A DNA stretch of 64,000 nucleotides from Actinomadura craniellae (GTDB lineage Bacteria > Actinomycetota > Actinomycetes > Streptosporangiales > Streptosporangiaceae), in NCBI RefSeq assembly GCF_003289645.1, contig NZ_QLYX01000019.1, positions 62,001-126,000 on the forward strand, in the 5' to 3' direction. Positions 27,443 to 38,400 of the stretch are shown one piece after another; position 1 is the stretch's first letter, and each line of letters opens with the position of its first letter. The notes beneath the pieces are model-generated. The model made no database searches and was not told the origin of the DNA. It worked only from the letters and a program-made list of their open reading frames with translations. A program made the position numbers and the translations under genes.

Positions 27443-30001
27443 ATGCGGGAGGCGCCGGCCCGGCCCGGTCGGCGCGCGGAGCGGCTGACCGCGCCCTGGG
27501 CGGTCGGTGGCGTCACCGCCGTGGTGACGGGAATGACCACGGCGCTCGGGGTGCTGCCACTGTCCCAGGGGGCCCAGCTCGGCGTCGTCGGGGGCGCCTC
27601 GGCGCTCGCCGGGCTGATGGCGTGGGCCGTCCAGCGGGTGGGCGGGGAGAGCGGCCCGGCGGAGCTTCCCGGGCCCCAGGAGATGCCGCCACCGGCCCAG
27701 CTGCCGCCGGTGGCCGCGCGCTTCACCGGGCGGACCGAGTCGCTGCGCGAGCTCGAACGCGTGCACGCCGAGCACCCCCGGGACGGGAAGTCCAGCGCGC
27801 CGCTGGTGGTGTCCCTGCACGGCCCGGCCGGGGTGGGCAAGTCCGCGCTCGCCACCAAGTTCGCCCACCAGGTGGCGGCCGACTTCCCCGACGGCCAGCT
27901 CTACTTCGACCTGCGCGGGCACGGCGACGCCCGGGTCCGGCCCGAGGAGGTGCTGATCGGCTTCCTGCAGGCGCTGGGCGTCCGGCTCACCACCGACCCG
28001 GGCGACCTGATGCAGTTGCAGAAGCTGTGGTGGACGTGGGTGCGCGGCAAGCGGCTGCTGGTCTTCCTCGACAACGCCCACGACGCCGAGCAGGTGCAGG
28101 CGCTGATCCCCCCGATGGCCGGGTGCGCGGTGCTGGTGACGTCCCGCCAGCCGCTGTATCTGCGCAACACCTACGACCGGCGGCTGCGCGAGTTCACCCC
28201 GGAGCAGAGCCTGGTGCTGCTCGGCCGACTGGCCGACGGGGACGACGAGGCGTCCCGGGTCGCCGCCGAGCCGGAAGCGGCGGAGGAGATCGTCGAGCTG
28301 TGCGGGCGGCTGCCGCTCGCGCTCAGCATCTGCGGCGGCCGGCTGAACGCCCGCAAGCACTGGTCGCTGCGCGAGATGGCCGACCGGCTCGGCGACGAGC
28401 GGCGCCGGCGGCTGGACGAACTGGAGATCACCCAGCGGATCGACCAGAGCGTCCGCGCCAGCCTCCAGCTCAGCTACGACGACTGCACCGCCGACCAGCG
28501 CCGGCTGCTGCGGGCGTTCGCGCTGCTCGCCGCCCCGGACGTGCAGGACTGGGTGGCGGGCGAACTGCTCGGCGTGGACCACGTCGAGGGTTGCCGGCTG
28601 CTGGAGGCCCTGGAGAACGCCCAGCTGGTGGAGTTCTCCAGCCGGGACGCCACCGGAACGCTGCGGTACCGGCTGCACGACCTGGTCCGGCTGTACGCCC
28701 GCGAGCGCACCGAGCGGGAGGACTCCGCGGCCGACCGGCGCGCGGCGCTGGAACGAGTGCTGGACGGCTACCGGGAGCGGGCCGAGCGGGCGGCGTTCAC
28801 CCGCTGGCCGCAGGACTGGCCCGGCCGCCCGTCCCCCCGCACCCCGCGGCTGCCGGACCAGCCGCCGACCGAATGGCTCACCAGCGAGCGCCCGGCCCTG
28901 CTGGCGATGCTGGACCAGGCCGTCGAACTGGAGATGTGGGAGCGGGTCTGGCGGCTGGGCCGGGCGACGTGCTCCCTGTTCCACTCGCTGCGGATCTTCT
29001 GGTCCGAGTGGCGCGCGGTGGCCGAGCTGACCTGCGCCGCCGCCGAGCGGACGGACGACTCCCACGCGCTCGCGGTCGCCCTGCTGGAGCGGCAGGCGGT
29101 GGCCGGCGGCCAGGGGCGGATCGACCAGGCCCGGACCTACTCCGAGACCGCGCTGGAGATCTTCACCGAGCGTGCGGAGCCCTGGTGGCGGGCGCGGGCG
29201 CTGCGCGCGGTCGGCATGTGCCTGCGCGACGCGGGCAACCTCGACGGCGGCCAGCGCTACCTGCTGGAGGCGATCGCCGAGTTCGAGCACCTGGGCGACG
29301 TGTGGTGGCGGTCGCGCACCCAGCGCAACCTCGCCGAGCTGCGGCTGGCCCAGCGCCGCATCCCGGAGGCGAAGGCGCTGGCCGACGAGGCGCTGACCGC
29401 GTTCCAGCAGAACGGCAACCGCTACTCCGAGGCGCAGACCATGCGGACGATGGGCGACACGCTGGCCGCCGAGGCCCGCGGGCTGCACGCCGCGGGCGAG
29501 CACCGGGTCGCCGACGCCCGGTTCTTCATGGCGGCCTCGGCGCTGGAGCGCGCGGCCGAGGCGTTCCGGCTGCGCGGCGAGCAGTGGGAGCAGGCCCGCT
29601 GCCTGCGCTCGGGAGGCGACGTCGGCGACCCGCGCAACGGCCTGCGCGAGCTCGCCCTCGTCCGCCGCGCCACCCTCATGCTGATGGGGCTCGGCGACAC
29701 CTGGGGGCTGGCCCGCACCCGGATCACCGAGAGCCGTGCGCTGCGCCGGCTGGGCCGGCACGACGAGGCGGTCGCCACGATGGCGCAGGCGGTCGAGGCC
29801 TTCCGCGAGCTGGGCGACCGCTGGTGGCAGGCGCGCAGCCTGCGCGGCCTGGCCGAGGCGCTGCTGGCGGCGGGCCGGGCGGGCGACGCCGTCGCGCCCG
29901 CCGAGCAGGCGCTGGAGATCTACCGCAGCCTCGGCAACATGGCGGGCGAGACCCGCGCCCGCGCCGTCCTGGAGCAGGCGCGCGCCGCCGGCCCGTCGTG
30001 A
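27443..30001 (+). CDS. Membrane-anchored NB-ARC (STAND) ATPase with TPR-like repeats
   Basis: An 852-residue protein. ATG 27443 sits behind GGGAGGGG. Two hydrophobic segments (about residues 18-65) anchor the N-terminus. The NTPase starts at FTGRTESLREL, with P-loop GPAGVGKSAL (about 125), Walker B LLVFLDNAHD, sensor LVTSRQPL and GRLPLALSICGG. The C-terminal 300 residues are helical TPR-like repeats (ARTYSETALEIF, GDRWWQARSLRGLAEALLAA). It resembles AfsR-type regulators but lacks the SARP DNA-binding domain, so it more likely acts as a signal-transducing STAND switch. The following kinase gene could be its partner. Confidence 0.8.
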   Translation: MREAPARPGRRAERLTAPWAVGGVTAVVTGMTTALGVLPLSQGAQLGVVGGASALAGLMAWAVQRVGGESGPAELPGPQEMPPPAQLPPVAARFTGRTESLRELERVHAEHPRDGKSSAPLVVSLHGPAGVGKSALATKFAHQVAADFPDGQLYFDLRGHGDARVRPEEVLIGFLQALGVRLTTDPGDLMQLQKLWWTWVRGKRLLVFLDNAHDAEQVQALIPPMAGCAVLVTSRQPLYLRNTYDRRLREFTPEQSLVLLGRLADGDDEASRVAAEPEAAEEIVELCGRLPLALSICGGRLNARKHWSLREMADRLGDERRRRLDELEITQRIDQSVRASLQLSYDDCTADQRRLLRAFALLAAPDVQDWVAGELLGVDHVEGCRLLEALENAQLVEFSSRDATGTLRYRLHDLVRLYARERTEREDSAADRRAALERVLDGYRERAERAAFTRWPQDWPGRPSPRTPRLPDQPPTEWLTSERPALLAMLDQAVELEMWERVWRLGRATCSLFHSLRIFWSEWRAVAELTCAAAERTDDSHALAVALLERQAVAGGQGRIDQARTYSETALEIFTERAEPWWRARALRAVGMCLRDAGNLDGGQRYLLEAIAEFEHLGDVWWRSRTQRNLAELRLAQRRIPEAKALADEALTAFQQNGNRYSEAQTMRTMGDTLAAEARGLHAAGEHRVADARFFMAASALERAAEAFRLRGEQWEQARCLRSGGDVGDPRNGLRELALVRRATLMLMGLGDTWGLARTRITESRALRRLGRHDEAVATMAQAVEAFRELGDRWWQARSLRGLAEALLAAGRAGDAVAPAEQALEIYRSLGNMAGETRARAVLEQARAAGPS

Positions 30002-30209
30002 ACCACCGCGGCGAATCCGGGTGGCGTGCGGGGCTGGTTTTGGGGCGGGGCAGAACCCGACACCGAGCCGGTAACGCGAACGAACCCGGCGGGCGGCGCG
30101 GAAAACCGGTGTTCGGGAGTGAGCCAGGCACCGTGAACTGTGTGCTGGGGAACAAGGCGCGGGGCACACCGCCCGCCTAGCGTGATGCGCCGGGAAGGCC
30201 GGTTTTTCA

Positions 30210-31874
30210 ATGGGGGCGACGGTGTCCTACTCATCTTCTTCGACGGGCCCCGGCGAGTGGCGGGTGCCGGGTTACGAGCATCTGCGGGAGCTGGGCTCCG
30301 GCGCGTTCGGCCGGGTCGTCCTCGCCGCGCGCGAGACGACCGGCGAGCAGGTGGCGATCAAGTACCTGAACCGGCGGCTGCTGTCCGATCCGCGGTTCGC
30401 GGCGGACTTCGCGGGCGAGGCGCGGTTACTGGCGGGGGTCCGCTCGCCGCATGTGGCGCGGCTCCTGGACTACGTGCAGGCCGCCGACGGCGCAGCCATC
30501 GTGATGGAACTGGTCGACGGGGTCGCGCTGCGGAAGATCATCGAATCGGCGGGGCCGACCGGGCCGGAGCCGGCGCTGGCGGTGCTCAAGGGCTCGCTGC
30601 TGGGCCTGGCCGCGGCGCACGCGGCCGGTGTGGTCCATCGCGACTACAAACCCGAGAATGTGCTCGTCACCGCGGAGGGACGGTCGGCGCTGGTCGACTT
30701 CGGCATCGCGACCCGGGTGGGCAGCGACGCCTACCCGGCCGGGACGCCCCCGTACATGGCGCCGGAGCAGTGGCGGTCCGGGCCGGCCTCACCCGCCACC
30801 GACGTGTACGCCGCCACGGTCGTGTTCTACGAGTGCGTGGTGGGCCACCGGCCGTACTCCGCGCCGACCCCGGGCGCGCTGGCCGTCCAGCACCTGCAGG
30901 CGCCGATCCCGGTCGAGCCGGTCCCCGAGCCGCTGCGCGAGCTGGTGTACCGGGGGCTGGCCAAGAACCCGGCCGTCCGCCCGTCCGGGGCCGCGGCTTT
31001 CGTGACCGAGCTGGAGGCCGTCGCCGTCCGCGAGTACGGGCCCGACTGGGAGCAGCGCGGGCTGCGGGCGCTGGCGATGCTGGCCGCCGCGCTCTCCGCG
31101 CTGTTCCCGCTCGCCGCGCTGGGCTCCTCCGGGACGGTCGTCGTGGACCCGGCCGCCGGGGCGGGCGACCTCGCCGCCGGCCCGGACGCGGTGACCGCCC
31201 AGCAGGGGGCACCCGGCGATCCCGGCGCCGCGCAGCCGGACCCGGCCGCCGCCTTCCGGGAGGTGTCCGCCCCGCCGGCCGATCCGCCGCCCCCGCCCGC
31301 GCACCAGCCGCCCCCGCGGGTCCGCGCGGCCCGGCGGGCCGGGGTCAAGGCGGCCGCCGGAGCCGCCGCGGGGGTGGTGGCGGTCGCGGCCCTGATCGGC
31401 GGGTACGGCCTGCTGCGGTCGTCCACGGACCCGGCCGGGGCGTCCCCGCCGCCGGTCGCCGCGTCCCCCGTCGCCTCGCCGACCAGCCCGGCACCGCTGC
31501 CCGACGCCGCCATGGCGGGCAACTACCGGCTCAAGGTGCAGCGGTCCCGGCTCAGGTCGGGGGCGAGCAGCGTGCAGCGGCTGGCGCTGCAGAACCTGGT
31601 GGCGTCGACCAACAAGCAGTCGCTCCGGATCGCCGCCGACGCGAAGGGCCTGGTGATCCGAGGCGCCGCGGGCGCCCCTTCGCAGCGGGTCCGGCGGACG
31701 GGCCCGTACTCCTTCGCCGGCGTCGGCCAGCTGGGAATCCAGGGACGCCTGGTGGTCCGGCCCGAGGACGTCACCGGCGGCCGGGTGACCCGCTTCACCA
31801 TCCACACCCCCGTCATCGACCAGATCACCAAGAAGGAGATCGGCGAGATGACCGTCCTGGCCACCCGGCGCTGA
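30210..31874 (+). CDS. Ser/Thr protein kinase, transmembrane
   Basis: A 554-residue Hanks-type kinase. Gly loop ELGSGAFGRVVLA, Lys in VAIKYL, alphaC Glu in FAGEARLL, catalytic loop HRDYKPENV, DFGIAT and the APE-type YMAPEQW are all intact, so it should be active. GTG 30222, with GGGGG six bases upstream, is an alternative start. After the kinase (about residue 275) come a hydrophobic stretch, a Pro-rich segment, a membrane helix near 390-405 and an extracellular beta-rich sensor domain of about 140 residues. A degenerate copy of part of this gene lies near 46 kb. Confidence 0.9.
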   Translation: MGATVSYSSSSTGPGEWRVPGYEHLRELGSGAFGRVVLAARETTGEQVAIKYLNRRLLSDPRFAADFAGEARLLAGVRSPHVARLLDYVQAADGAAIVMELVDGVALRKIIESAGPTGPEPALAVLKGSLLGLAAAHAAGVVHRDYKPENVLVTAEGRSALVDFGIATRVGSDAYPAGTPPYMAPEQWRSGPASPATDVYAATVVFYECVVGHRPYSAPTPGALAVQHLQAPIPVEPVPEPLRELVYRGLAKNPAVRPSGAAAFVTELEAVAVREYGPDWEQRGLRALAMLAAALSALFPLAALGSSGTVVVDPAAGAGDLAAGPDAVTAQQGAPGDPGAAQPDPAAAFREVSAPPADPPPPPAHQPPPRVRAARRAGVKAAAGAAAGVVAVAALIGGYGLLRSSTDPAGASPPPVAASPVASPTSPAPLPDAAMAGNYRLKVQRSRLRSGASSVQRLALQNLVASTNKQSLRIAADAKGLVIRGAAGAPSQRVRRTGPYSFAGVGQLGIQGRLVVRPEDVTGGRVTRFTIHTPVIDQITKKEIGEMTVLATRR

Positions 31875-31882
31875 CCTTCCGG

Positions 31883-31908
31883 CCCCTCAGCCGGCCCCTC
31901 AGCCGGCC
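31883..31908. repeat. 12-bp tandem repeat duplicating a stop codon
   Basis: GGCCCCTCAGCC is repeated exactly in tandem from 31881 to 31904. Each unit carries the complement of TGA (TCA at 31887 and 31899), so the ABC gene stop at 31899 is followed in frame by a second stop 12 bp later. Confidence 0.75.
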
Positions 31909-33794
31909 GCGGGGGCCGGGGCCGCGTCGGCCGCCGGGGTCTCGTCGAACTGGGTGCGGTACAGCTCGGCGTAGCGGCCCTCGGCGGCGAGGAGTTCGAC
32001 GTGCGTGCCGCGCTCCACGATCCGGCCGTCCTCGATGACCAGGATCTGGTCGGCGGCGCGCACCGTGGACAGCCGGTGGGCGATCACCACCGCGGTGCGT
32101 CCGGCCAGCGCCTCGGCGAGCGCCTCCTGCACCGCCGCCTCGGAGGTGGAGTCCAGGTGCGCGGTGGCCTCGTCCAGCACCACCACCCGGGGGCGGGCCA
32201 GCAGCAGCCGGGCGATGGTCAGCCGCTGCCGTTCGCCGCCCGACAGCCGGTAGCCGCGCTCGCCGACCACCGTGTCGAGGCCGTCGGGCAGGCCGGCGAC
32301 CAGGCCGTCCAGGCGGGAGCGGCGCAGCACGTCCCACAGCTCCTCCTCCGCCGCCTCGGGGCGGGCCAGCAGCAGGTTGTCCCGGATCGAGTCGTGGAAC
32401 AGGTGCCCGTCCTGCGTGACCAGGCCGAGGGCGGCGCGGATCGACTCGGCGGACAGGTCGCGCACGTCCACCCCGGACAGCCGGACGGCACCGGAGTCGA
32501 CGTCGTACAGCCGGGGCAGCAACTGGGCGATCGTGGACTTGCCCGCGCCGGACGAGCCGACCAGCGCCACCAGCTGCCCGGGTTCGGCGCGGAACGAGAT
32601 GCCGTGCAGCACTTCGACGCCGCCCCGGGTGTCGAGGGTCGCGACCTCCTCCAGCGAGGCCAGCGACACCCGGTCGGCCGACGGGTAGCCGAACCGCACG
32701 TCGTCGAACTCCACCGAGACCGGCCCGTCGGGCACCGGCCGGGCGCCCTCCCGGTCGGTGATCAGCGGCTTGAGGTCGAGCACCTCGAAGACCCGCTCGA
32801 AGCTGACCAGCGCGCTCATCACCTCCACCCGCGCGCTGGCCAGGGCGGTCAGCGGCGCGTACAGGCGGGTGAGCAGCAGCGCCAGCGCCACCACCGCGCC
32901 CGGCTCCAGCCGTCCCCGCAGCGCGAGGTAGCCGCCCAGCCCGTAGACGAGGGCCAGCGCCAGGGTCGAGACGATCATCAGGGCGGTCATGAAGACGTGC
33001 TGCACCATCGCGGTGCGCACCCCGATGGTCGCGACCCGGCGGGCCCGCGCGGCGAACTCGGCCGACTCGTGCGCGGGCCGGCCGTACAGCTTCACCAGGG
33101 TCGCCCCCGGGGCGGAGAAGCGCTCGGTCATCTGCGTGCCCATCGCCGCGTTGTGGTCGGCGGCCTCGCGCTCCAGCCGGGCCAGCCGGCCGCCCATCCG
33201 GCGGGCGGGCAGGACGAACACCGGGAGGAGCAGCAGCGCGAACAGCGTGATCTGCCAGGAGATGCTGACCATCGCGGCCAGGGTGAGGGTGAGCATCACC
33301 AGGTTGCCGACCACCCCGGAGAGGGTGTCGCTGAACGCCCGCTGCGCCCCGATCACGTCGTTGTTCAGCCGGCTGACCAGCGCGCCGGTGCGGGTGCGGG
33401 TGAAGAACGCGACGGGCATCCGCTGCACGTGGTCGAACACCGCGGTGCGCAGGTGGAGGATCAGGCCCTCGCCGATGCTCGCCGACAGCCACCGGGAGAC
33501 CAGGCCCAGCCCGGCCTCCGCCACCGCGATCACGGCGATCAGCACCGACAGCATGATCACGGTGCGCAGGCCGACGCCCTCGACGATCGCGTCGACGACC
33601 CGCCCGGCGAGCACCGGTGTCGCCACCGCGAGCGCCGCCGTCACCACGCTGAGCAGCAGGAACCAGGCCAGCCGGCGCCGGTGCGGCCGGGCGAACCCGC
33701 CGATCCGCCGCAGCGTGGCCCGGGAGAAGGGTCTCTTCTCCTGGGCGTGCATCACGCTGCGCATCGACATGTACGCGGTGATTTCCATATCCAT
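31899..33794 (-). CDS. ABC transporter, fused permease-ATPase (exporter type)
   Basis: A 631-residue half-transporter that would act as a homodimer. ATG 33794 follows GGAGGTG. Six helices (about residues 38-330) include a VISWQITLFALLLLPVFVLP segment. The ATPase has Walker A GSSGAGKST, Q-loop VTQDGHLF, signature LSGGERQR, Walker B VVVLDEATAHLD and IAHRLSTV. It is of the lipid/drug exporter type; substrate unknown. It converges on the kinase gene. The RefSeq-style start could also be the inner MSMRSVMHAQ methionine. Confidence 0.9.
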   Translation of the reverse strand: MDMEITAYMSMRSVMHAQEKRPFSRATLRRIGGFARPHRRRLAWFLLLSVVTAALAVATPVLAGRVVDAIVEGVGLRTVIMLSVLIAVIAVAEAGLGLVSRWLSASIGEGLILHLRTAVFDHVQRMPVAFFTRTRTGALVSRLNNDVIGAQRAFSDTLSGVVGNLVMLTLTLAAMVSISWQITLFALLLLPVFVLPARRMGGRLARLEREAADHNAAMGTQMTERFSAPGATLVKLYGRPAHESAEFAARARRVATIGVRTAMVQHVFMTALMIVSTLALALVYGLGGYLALRGRLEPGAVVALALLLTRLYAPLTALASARVEVMSALVSFERVFEVLDLKPLITDREGARPVPDGPVSVEFDDVRFGYPSADRVSLASLEEVATLDTRGGVEVLHGISFRAEPGQLVALVGSSGAGKSTIAQLLPRLYDVDSGAVRLSGVDVRDLSAESIRAALGLVTQDGHLFHDSIRDNLLLARPEAAEEELWDVLRRSRLDGLVAGLPDGLDTVVGERGYRLSGGERQRLTIARLLLARPRVVVLDEATAHLDSTSEAAVQEALAEALAGRTAVVIAHRLSTVRAADQILVIEDGRIVERGTHVELLAAEGRYAELYRTQFDETPAADAAPAPAAG

Positions 33795-33987
33795 CCCTGC
33801 ACCTCCGGACGCCGAGTCTTCCTTCCGGAAGGTAGGACCTCAACCGATATTGAGGTCAACCCGCGCGGCGCCGTCCCACGGTTCCGCCCGGGGAGGCCGG
33901 GAAGGTGTACCGGCGGGAGACGCGGAGCAGTGCAGAGCCGGGCGGTACCCCCGAACGCCCCGGCCACGCCGCGTGAGGAGGACCGAC

Positions 33988-34845
33988 ATGGCCGAGCCGA
34001 TCATCGTCGCCACGGACGGTTCCGAACCGGCCGTCCGGGCGCTCGAATGGGCCGCCGACGAGGCCGCCCGGTGGGAGTTGCCGCTGCACGTCGTGCACGT
34101 CGTGGAGCGGTGGATCTCCACTACGCCGATCATGCCCCCGCCGGACCTGGCCGACTCCTTCATGGAGAACGGCCGGCGGATCCTGGCGGAGGGGGAGGAG
34201 ATCGCCCGGTCCCGGCGGCCCGGGATCGAGGTGACGGCCGAACTGCTCTCCGACCCGGTCGTCTTCGCGCTGCGCCAGCAGTCCAAACGCGGCTTCGAGA
34301 TGGTGCTGGGCCATCGCGGGCTGGGCGGGTTCGCCAGCATGCTGCTGGGCTCCACCGGGATGCGGGTCGCCGGGCACGCCGCCGGGCCGGTGGTGATCGT
34401 GCGCGGCGACGACTTCGCCGAGCGGGGCGAGGTCGTCGTCGGCATCGACCTGGCCGACGTCTCCGAGCCGGCCATGGAGTACGCCTACCGGGCCGCGGCC
34501 GTGCGCGGCGCCCGGCTGCGCGTGCTGCACGGCTGGGAACTGCCGCCGGCGCTGCTCCAGACCGGCTACGGGGTGGACCAGGCGGACGTCGAGGAGAGCA
34601 TGCGTTCGGGCCTCGTCCACGCGCAGGAGCACTGGCGCGGCGCGCACCCCGGCGTCGAGGTGGTCGAGTCGACCGTCCGGGCCCATCCGGTCACCGCCCT
34701 CGTCGAAGCCTCCGGGGAGGCGGACCTGGTCGTCGTCGGAGCCCGCGGCCGGACCGGTCTCGGCGCCTTCCGCCTCGGCTCGGTCAGCCACGGGGTCATC
34801 CACCACAGCCATGTCCCGGTGGCCGTGGTGCGCCCCCGGGTCTGA
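33988..34845 (+). CDS. Universal stress protein, two UspA domains
   Basis: A 285-residue protein preceded by GAGGAG. Each half is a UspA domain: the first opens IIVATDGSEPAVRALEWA and ends MVLGHRGLGGFASMLLGS; the second contains VVVGIDLADVSEPAMEYA and VVVGARGRTGLGAFRLGSVS, with the ATP-binding G-x2-G-x9-G(S/T) pattern. Likely cytoplasmic and stress- or dormancy-related, as in other actinobacteria. It is divergent from the ABC exporter. Confidence 0.9.
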   Translation: MAEPIIVATDGSEPAVRALEWAADEAARWELPLHVVHVVERWISTTPIMPPPDLADSFMENGRRILAEGEEIARSRRPGIEVTAELLSDPVVFALRQQSKRGFEMVLGHRGLGGFASMLLGSTGMRVAGHAAGPVVIVRGDDFAERGEVVVGIDLADVSEPAMEYAYRAAAVRGARLRVLHGWELPPALLQTGYGVDQADVEESMRSGLVHAQEHWRGAHPGVEVVESTVRAHPVTALVEASGEADLVVVGARGRTGLGAFRLGSVSHGVIHHSHVPVAVVRPRV

Positions 34846-34943
34846 GCCGGCCGGGACGGGCTTGGCCAATCCATGGGCTAGGCGGCGGCCGCCCCGGGTA
34901 GCGGGGTCACTGCAGGAGGCCACCGGCTCGATGGAGGCGTCTC

Positions 34944-35228
34944 ATGATCGGTATTCTGCGCAAGGTGGGGATCTCGTCGAAGGTCCTGTACTCGATGGGC
35001 TTCTGTTCGATCGGCCTGTCGGTCGCCAGTTGGTTCACGTCGAAGAACGTGGAACCGGCGGGCATCGACCGCGCCGACCGCTGGGGCATCTTCGTCGGCC
35101 AGTGGGCTCCCACCTTCTTCGCCCTCGGCACCGCGATGCGCCTGGAAGAGGAGTGGGGCGAGGAGGAGCGGTACGGCGACTTCGAAGCCCGCCGCGCCCG
35201 TGCCCGCGAGACCATGCCCGTCGGCTGA
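34944..35228 (+). CDS. Small membrane protein, function unknown
   Basis: A 94-residue protein. ATG 34944 follows GGAGG at six bases. Two hydrophobic segments (VLYSMGFCSIGLSVASWF and WGIFVGQWAPTFFALGTAM) flank a short polar loop; the C-terminus is highly charged (EEEWGEEERYGDFEARRARA). It follows the universal stress protein by about 100 bp and ends at a strong hairpin. Similar short proteins occur widely in actinomycetes without assigned function. Confidence 0.65.
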   Translation: MIGILRKVGISSKVLYSMGFCSIGLSVASWFTSKNVEPAGIDRADRWGIFVGQWAPTFFALGTAMRLEEEWGEEERYGDFEARRARARETMPVG

Positions 35229-35243
35229 GCGGTACCCACCGAA

Positions 35244-35272
35244 CCGGGGACGCCCCGCCCGGGCGTCCCCGG
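35244..35272. terminator. Strong hairpin terminator between convergent genes
   Basis: CCGGGGACGCCC (35244-35255) pairs perfectly with GGGCGTCCCCGG (35261-35272), loop five bases. It lies 16 bp after the small membrane gene and before the end of the SARP gene, so it may serve both strands. Confidence 0.8.
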
Positions 35273-35410
35273 CCGCGTGCCCCTCGCTCGCGTCCTCGGC
35301 CGTCGCCGGTCGCCCGGCTCGCCCGGTCGCCCCGCTCGCTTTCCGGCCTGGCGGTGCCGGCTTCCCCGCGTCCCGCCCGCCGGTTGCGCGGTCGGCTCGG
35401 CTGCTCCGGC

Positions 35411-38400
35411 TCAGCGCCGCTCGACGCGGGCGAGGGCGGCCTCGGCGGCCGCGGCCCAGTGCGGGGCGCCGGCCCGGCCGGAGATCTCCACGGCGTGCCG
35501 GTAGCGCGCCGCGGCCTCCGCCGGGCGGCCGAGGCGGGCGGCGAAGTCGCCCAGGACGTGGGTGACGGGGCCGAGCGTGCAGGCGGCGGTCCGGTCGCCG
35601 ACCAGGTGGTCGGGGAACGGTTCGAGCAGCGCGTACGCCTCGGCGACCCGGCCGGGGTCGTCCAGCGCGATCCCCAGCCGGCCGCGGATGGTCGCGTGGA
35701 TGTCCAGGGACCAGTCGGGCCGGATCCGGGGCGGGTCGGCGACCAGGGCGCGGGCCTCGGCGGGCCGGCCGGCCACCGCGAGGGTGAGCGCGTCCGCCTC
35801 CGTGGTGAGCCCCGCGGCCCGCCAGCCGGTGCGCTCCCGCGGCACCTCGGCGGCGAGTTCGGCCAGCCGGCCCTGCATGGACCGCAGGCAGAACAGGGCC
35901 AGCCAGAGGCTCGCGTCCTCATGCCCCCACATGGTGGGCCGGGCGAGGTCGCTCACCACCTTCCGGCACAGCCGCTCGGCTTCCTCGAACTCCCCGGCGA
36001 TCATCTGCCGGGTCGCGTGGTACCAGCCGCCCAGCCAGTAGACCGACGGCACCTCGTACTGCTCGCCGAGCCGCCGGGCCGCCGCCGCGTGCTCGTCGGC
36101 GCGGTCGTACCGGAACGCCGCGGCCTCCTCCTCCATCAGGATCATGTGCGCGACCACCTGGTGGACGCCCAGGCCGTGCCGGACGGCCAGATCCAGCATC
36201 TCCGCGCCGATCCGCCGCCGCTCGGGATGGCCGCCGTACCGGTACGACTGCTCGTAGCGGCCGTTGAGCGCACCGGCCAGCACGTCGGGCCGGCCCAGCC
36301 GGCGGGCCATTTCCACCGCCTCCAGCGAGGCGGTGTGGCCGCGGTCGGTGACCTCGCCACCGAGCTCGTAGGCCAGGACGGTCAGCAGCCGGGCCCGCGG
36401 CACGCCGTCGCCCGGCGGCAGCGCGCGCAGCGCCTCCTCCGCCGCGGCGACGACGTCGTGGGCGAGCACCCCGTACGGGCGGACGCTCCACAGCGCCGGC
36501 ACCTCGTACGCGGTGACCACTTCGGCCAGCCGCGCGGCGTCGCCCACCGCCCGGGCCGCGTCGATGCCCTCGTCCCGGATGGCCCGGGCCCGGATCATCT
36601 GCCCGCTCAGCGCGGTCGTCCGCACGAGCTGCGCGATGATCCCCAGCCGGTCGGCGGCCGCGCCGCCCGCCGCGTCGAAGGCGGCCAGCGCGCGCTCCCA
36701 GAGCGCGGCGGCGGTCCGGTGCGCGAACCTGGCCTCGGCCCGTTCGGCGGCGAGCCGGGCGTACCGCAGCGCCCGGTCCGGCGCCGTGCGGGCCATCGTG
36801 TAGTGGTGCGCCAGCGCGGCGGCGTCGCCGTCCCGCTCCTCCAGGGCCGCCGCCACCCGGGCGTGCATGCGCTCGCGCCGCAGCCGGGAGAGGTCCCCGT
36901 ACAGGGTGTCGCGGACCAGCGCGTGCGCGAACCGCAGCCGCCCGTCCGGGGTTTCCAGCACCAGGCCGCTGATCAGCGCGGACTCGATCGCGTCCACCAC
37001 GGTGTCCTCGGCCTGGCCCGCGGCGGCGGCGAGCGGCTCGGGGTCGAGGTCGCGGCCCATCACCGCGGCGTACCGCAGCAGGGTCTGGTCGACCGCGGGC
37101 AGCCGGGCGACCCGGCGGCGCAGCACCTCGCCCACGCCCGCGGGCACCGCCGAGGTCGCCGCGGCCACCCCCGCGGAGCCGATCAGCCGGGCCATCTCCC
37201 GGACGAAGAAGGGGTTGCCGCCGGTTCGCCGGAGCACCTCGGCCACGGTCCCGGCGTCCACCTCGGTGGTGCACACGGACCGGACCAGCTCGGCCACGGC
37301 GGGCCCGGCCAGCCCGCCGAGGTCGATCCGGACCGGTTCGTGCCGGGCCAGTTCGGCGAGCGCGTCGGCCAGCGGGTCGGGGATCTCGGTCCGCCGGAAG
37401 GTCGCCACGACCAGCACCCGGCGGTCGCGCAGCCGGGTGGGGAGCTGGGTCAGCAGGGTCAGCGTTTCGTCGTCGGCGCGGTGCAGGTCGTCCAGGACGA
37501 GCAGCAGCGGAGCCCGCTCCGCCAGCTCGGTGAGGTAGTCGCCGACGGCCCGGTGCAGCCGGAAGCGCGCGACCGTCATGTCGCCGTCCGACCCGGGCGC
37601 CGCGTCGTCCAGCAGGGGCGCCAGCCGCGCGGCCAGCGGCTCGCCGGGCGGTGCGGCGGCGGCGAGCCCGCGCAGCAGCTCGGCCCACGGCCAGGCCGCC
37701 GGGGCGCCCTCGGTCTCGGGGCAGCGGCCCGTCGCGACCCGCCAGCCGGCGGCGGCCAGCTCGGCGACGGCGTGCTCGACCAGGGCGGTCTTGCCCGCCC
37801 CGGGCTCGCCGGTCACCATGGCCAGCGCGCATCGCCCGGCCGCGGCGGCGGCCGCGGCGCGGGCCAGCCGCGCGGACTCGGCGTCCCGCCCGACGAGCGG
37901 GCCGCGCGAGGGCAGGGGGACGGGCGGCGGCGGTTCGGCGGCGGGCGGCGGCGCGACCCAGGCCGTCGGGCGGTGGTCGAGCGCCGGGGACTGGGCGAGG
38001 ATGTCGGCCTCCAGCCGCTGCAGCGCGGGCCCCGGATCGACCCCGAGGTCCTCGGCCAGCGCGGCCCGCGCCCGGCGCAGCGCCGCCAGCGCGTCGCCCT
38101 GCCGGCCGGTCCGGTAGAGGGCGAGCCCGAGCAGCCGCCAGGCGTCCTCGCGCAGCGGGTGGGCCGCGGTGTGCGCCTCCAGCACCGGGACGGCCTCGCC
38201 GGGTTCGGCCAGCTCCAGCATCGCCTCGGCGCGGCGCTCCACCGCGACGCGCAGCAGTTCCTCCAGCCGGGCGGCCTCCGCCGCGGCCCAGTCCAGCTCG
38301 ACGAACTCGGCGTACGCCGGGCCGCGCCACAGGGCGAGCGCCTCCTCCGCCGCCGCGCGGGCTCCGGCCGCGTCCCGCTCGGCCAGCAGCCGGCCGGCGG

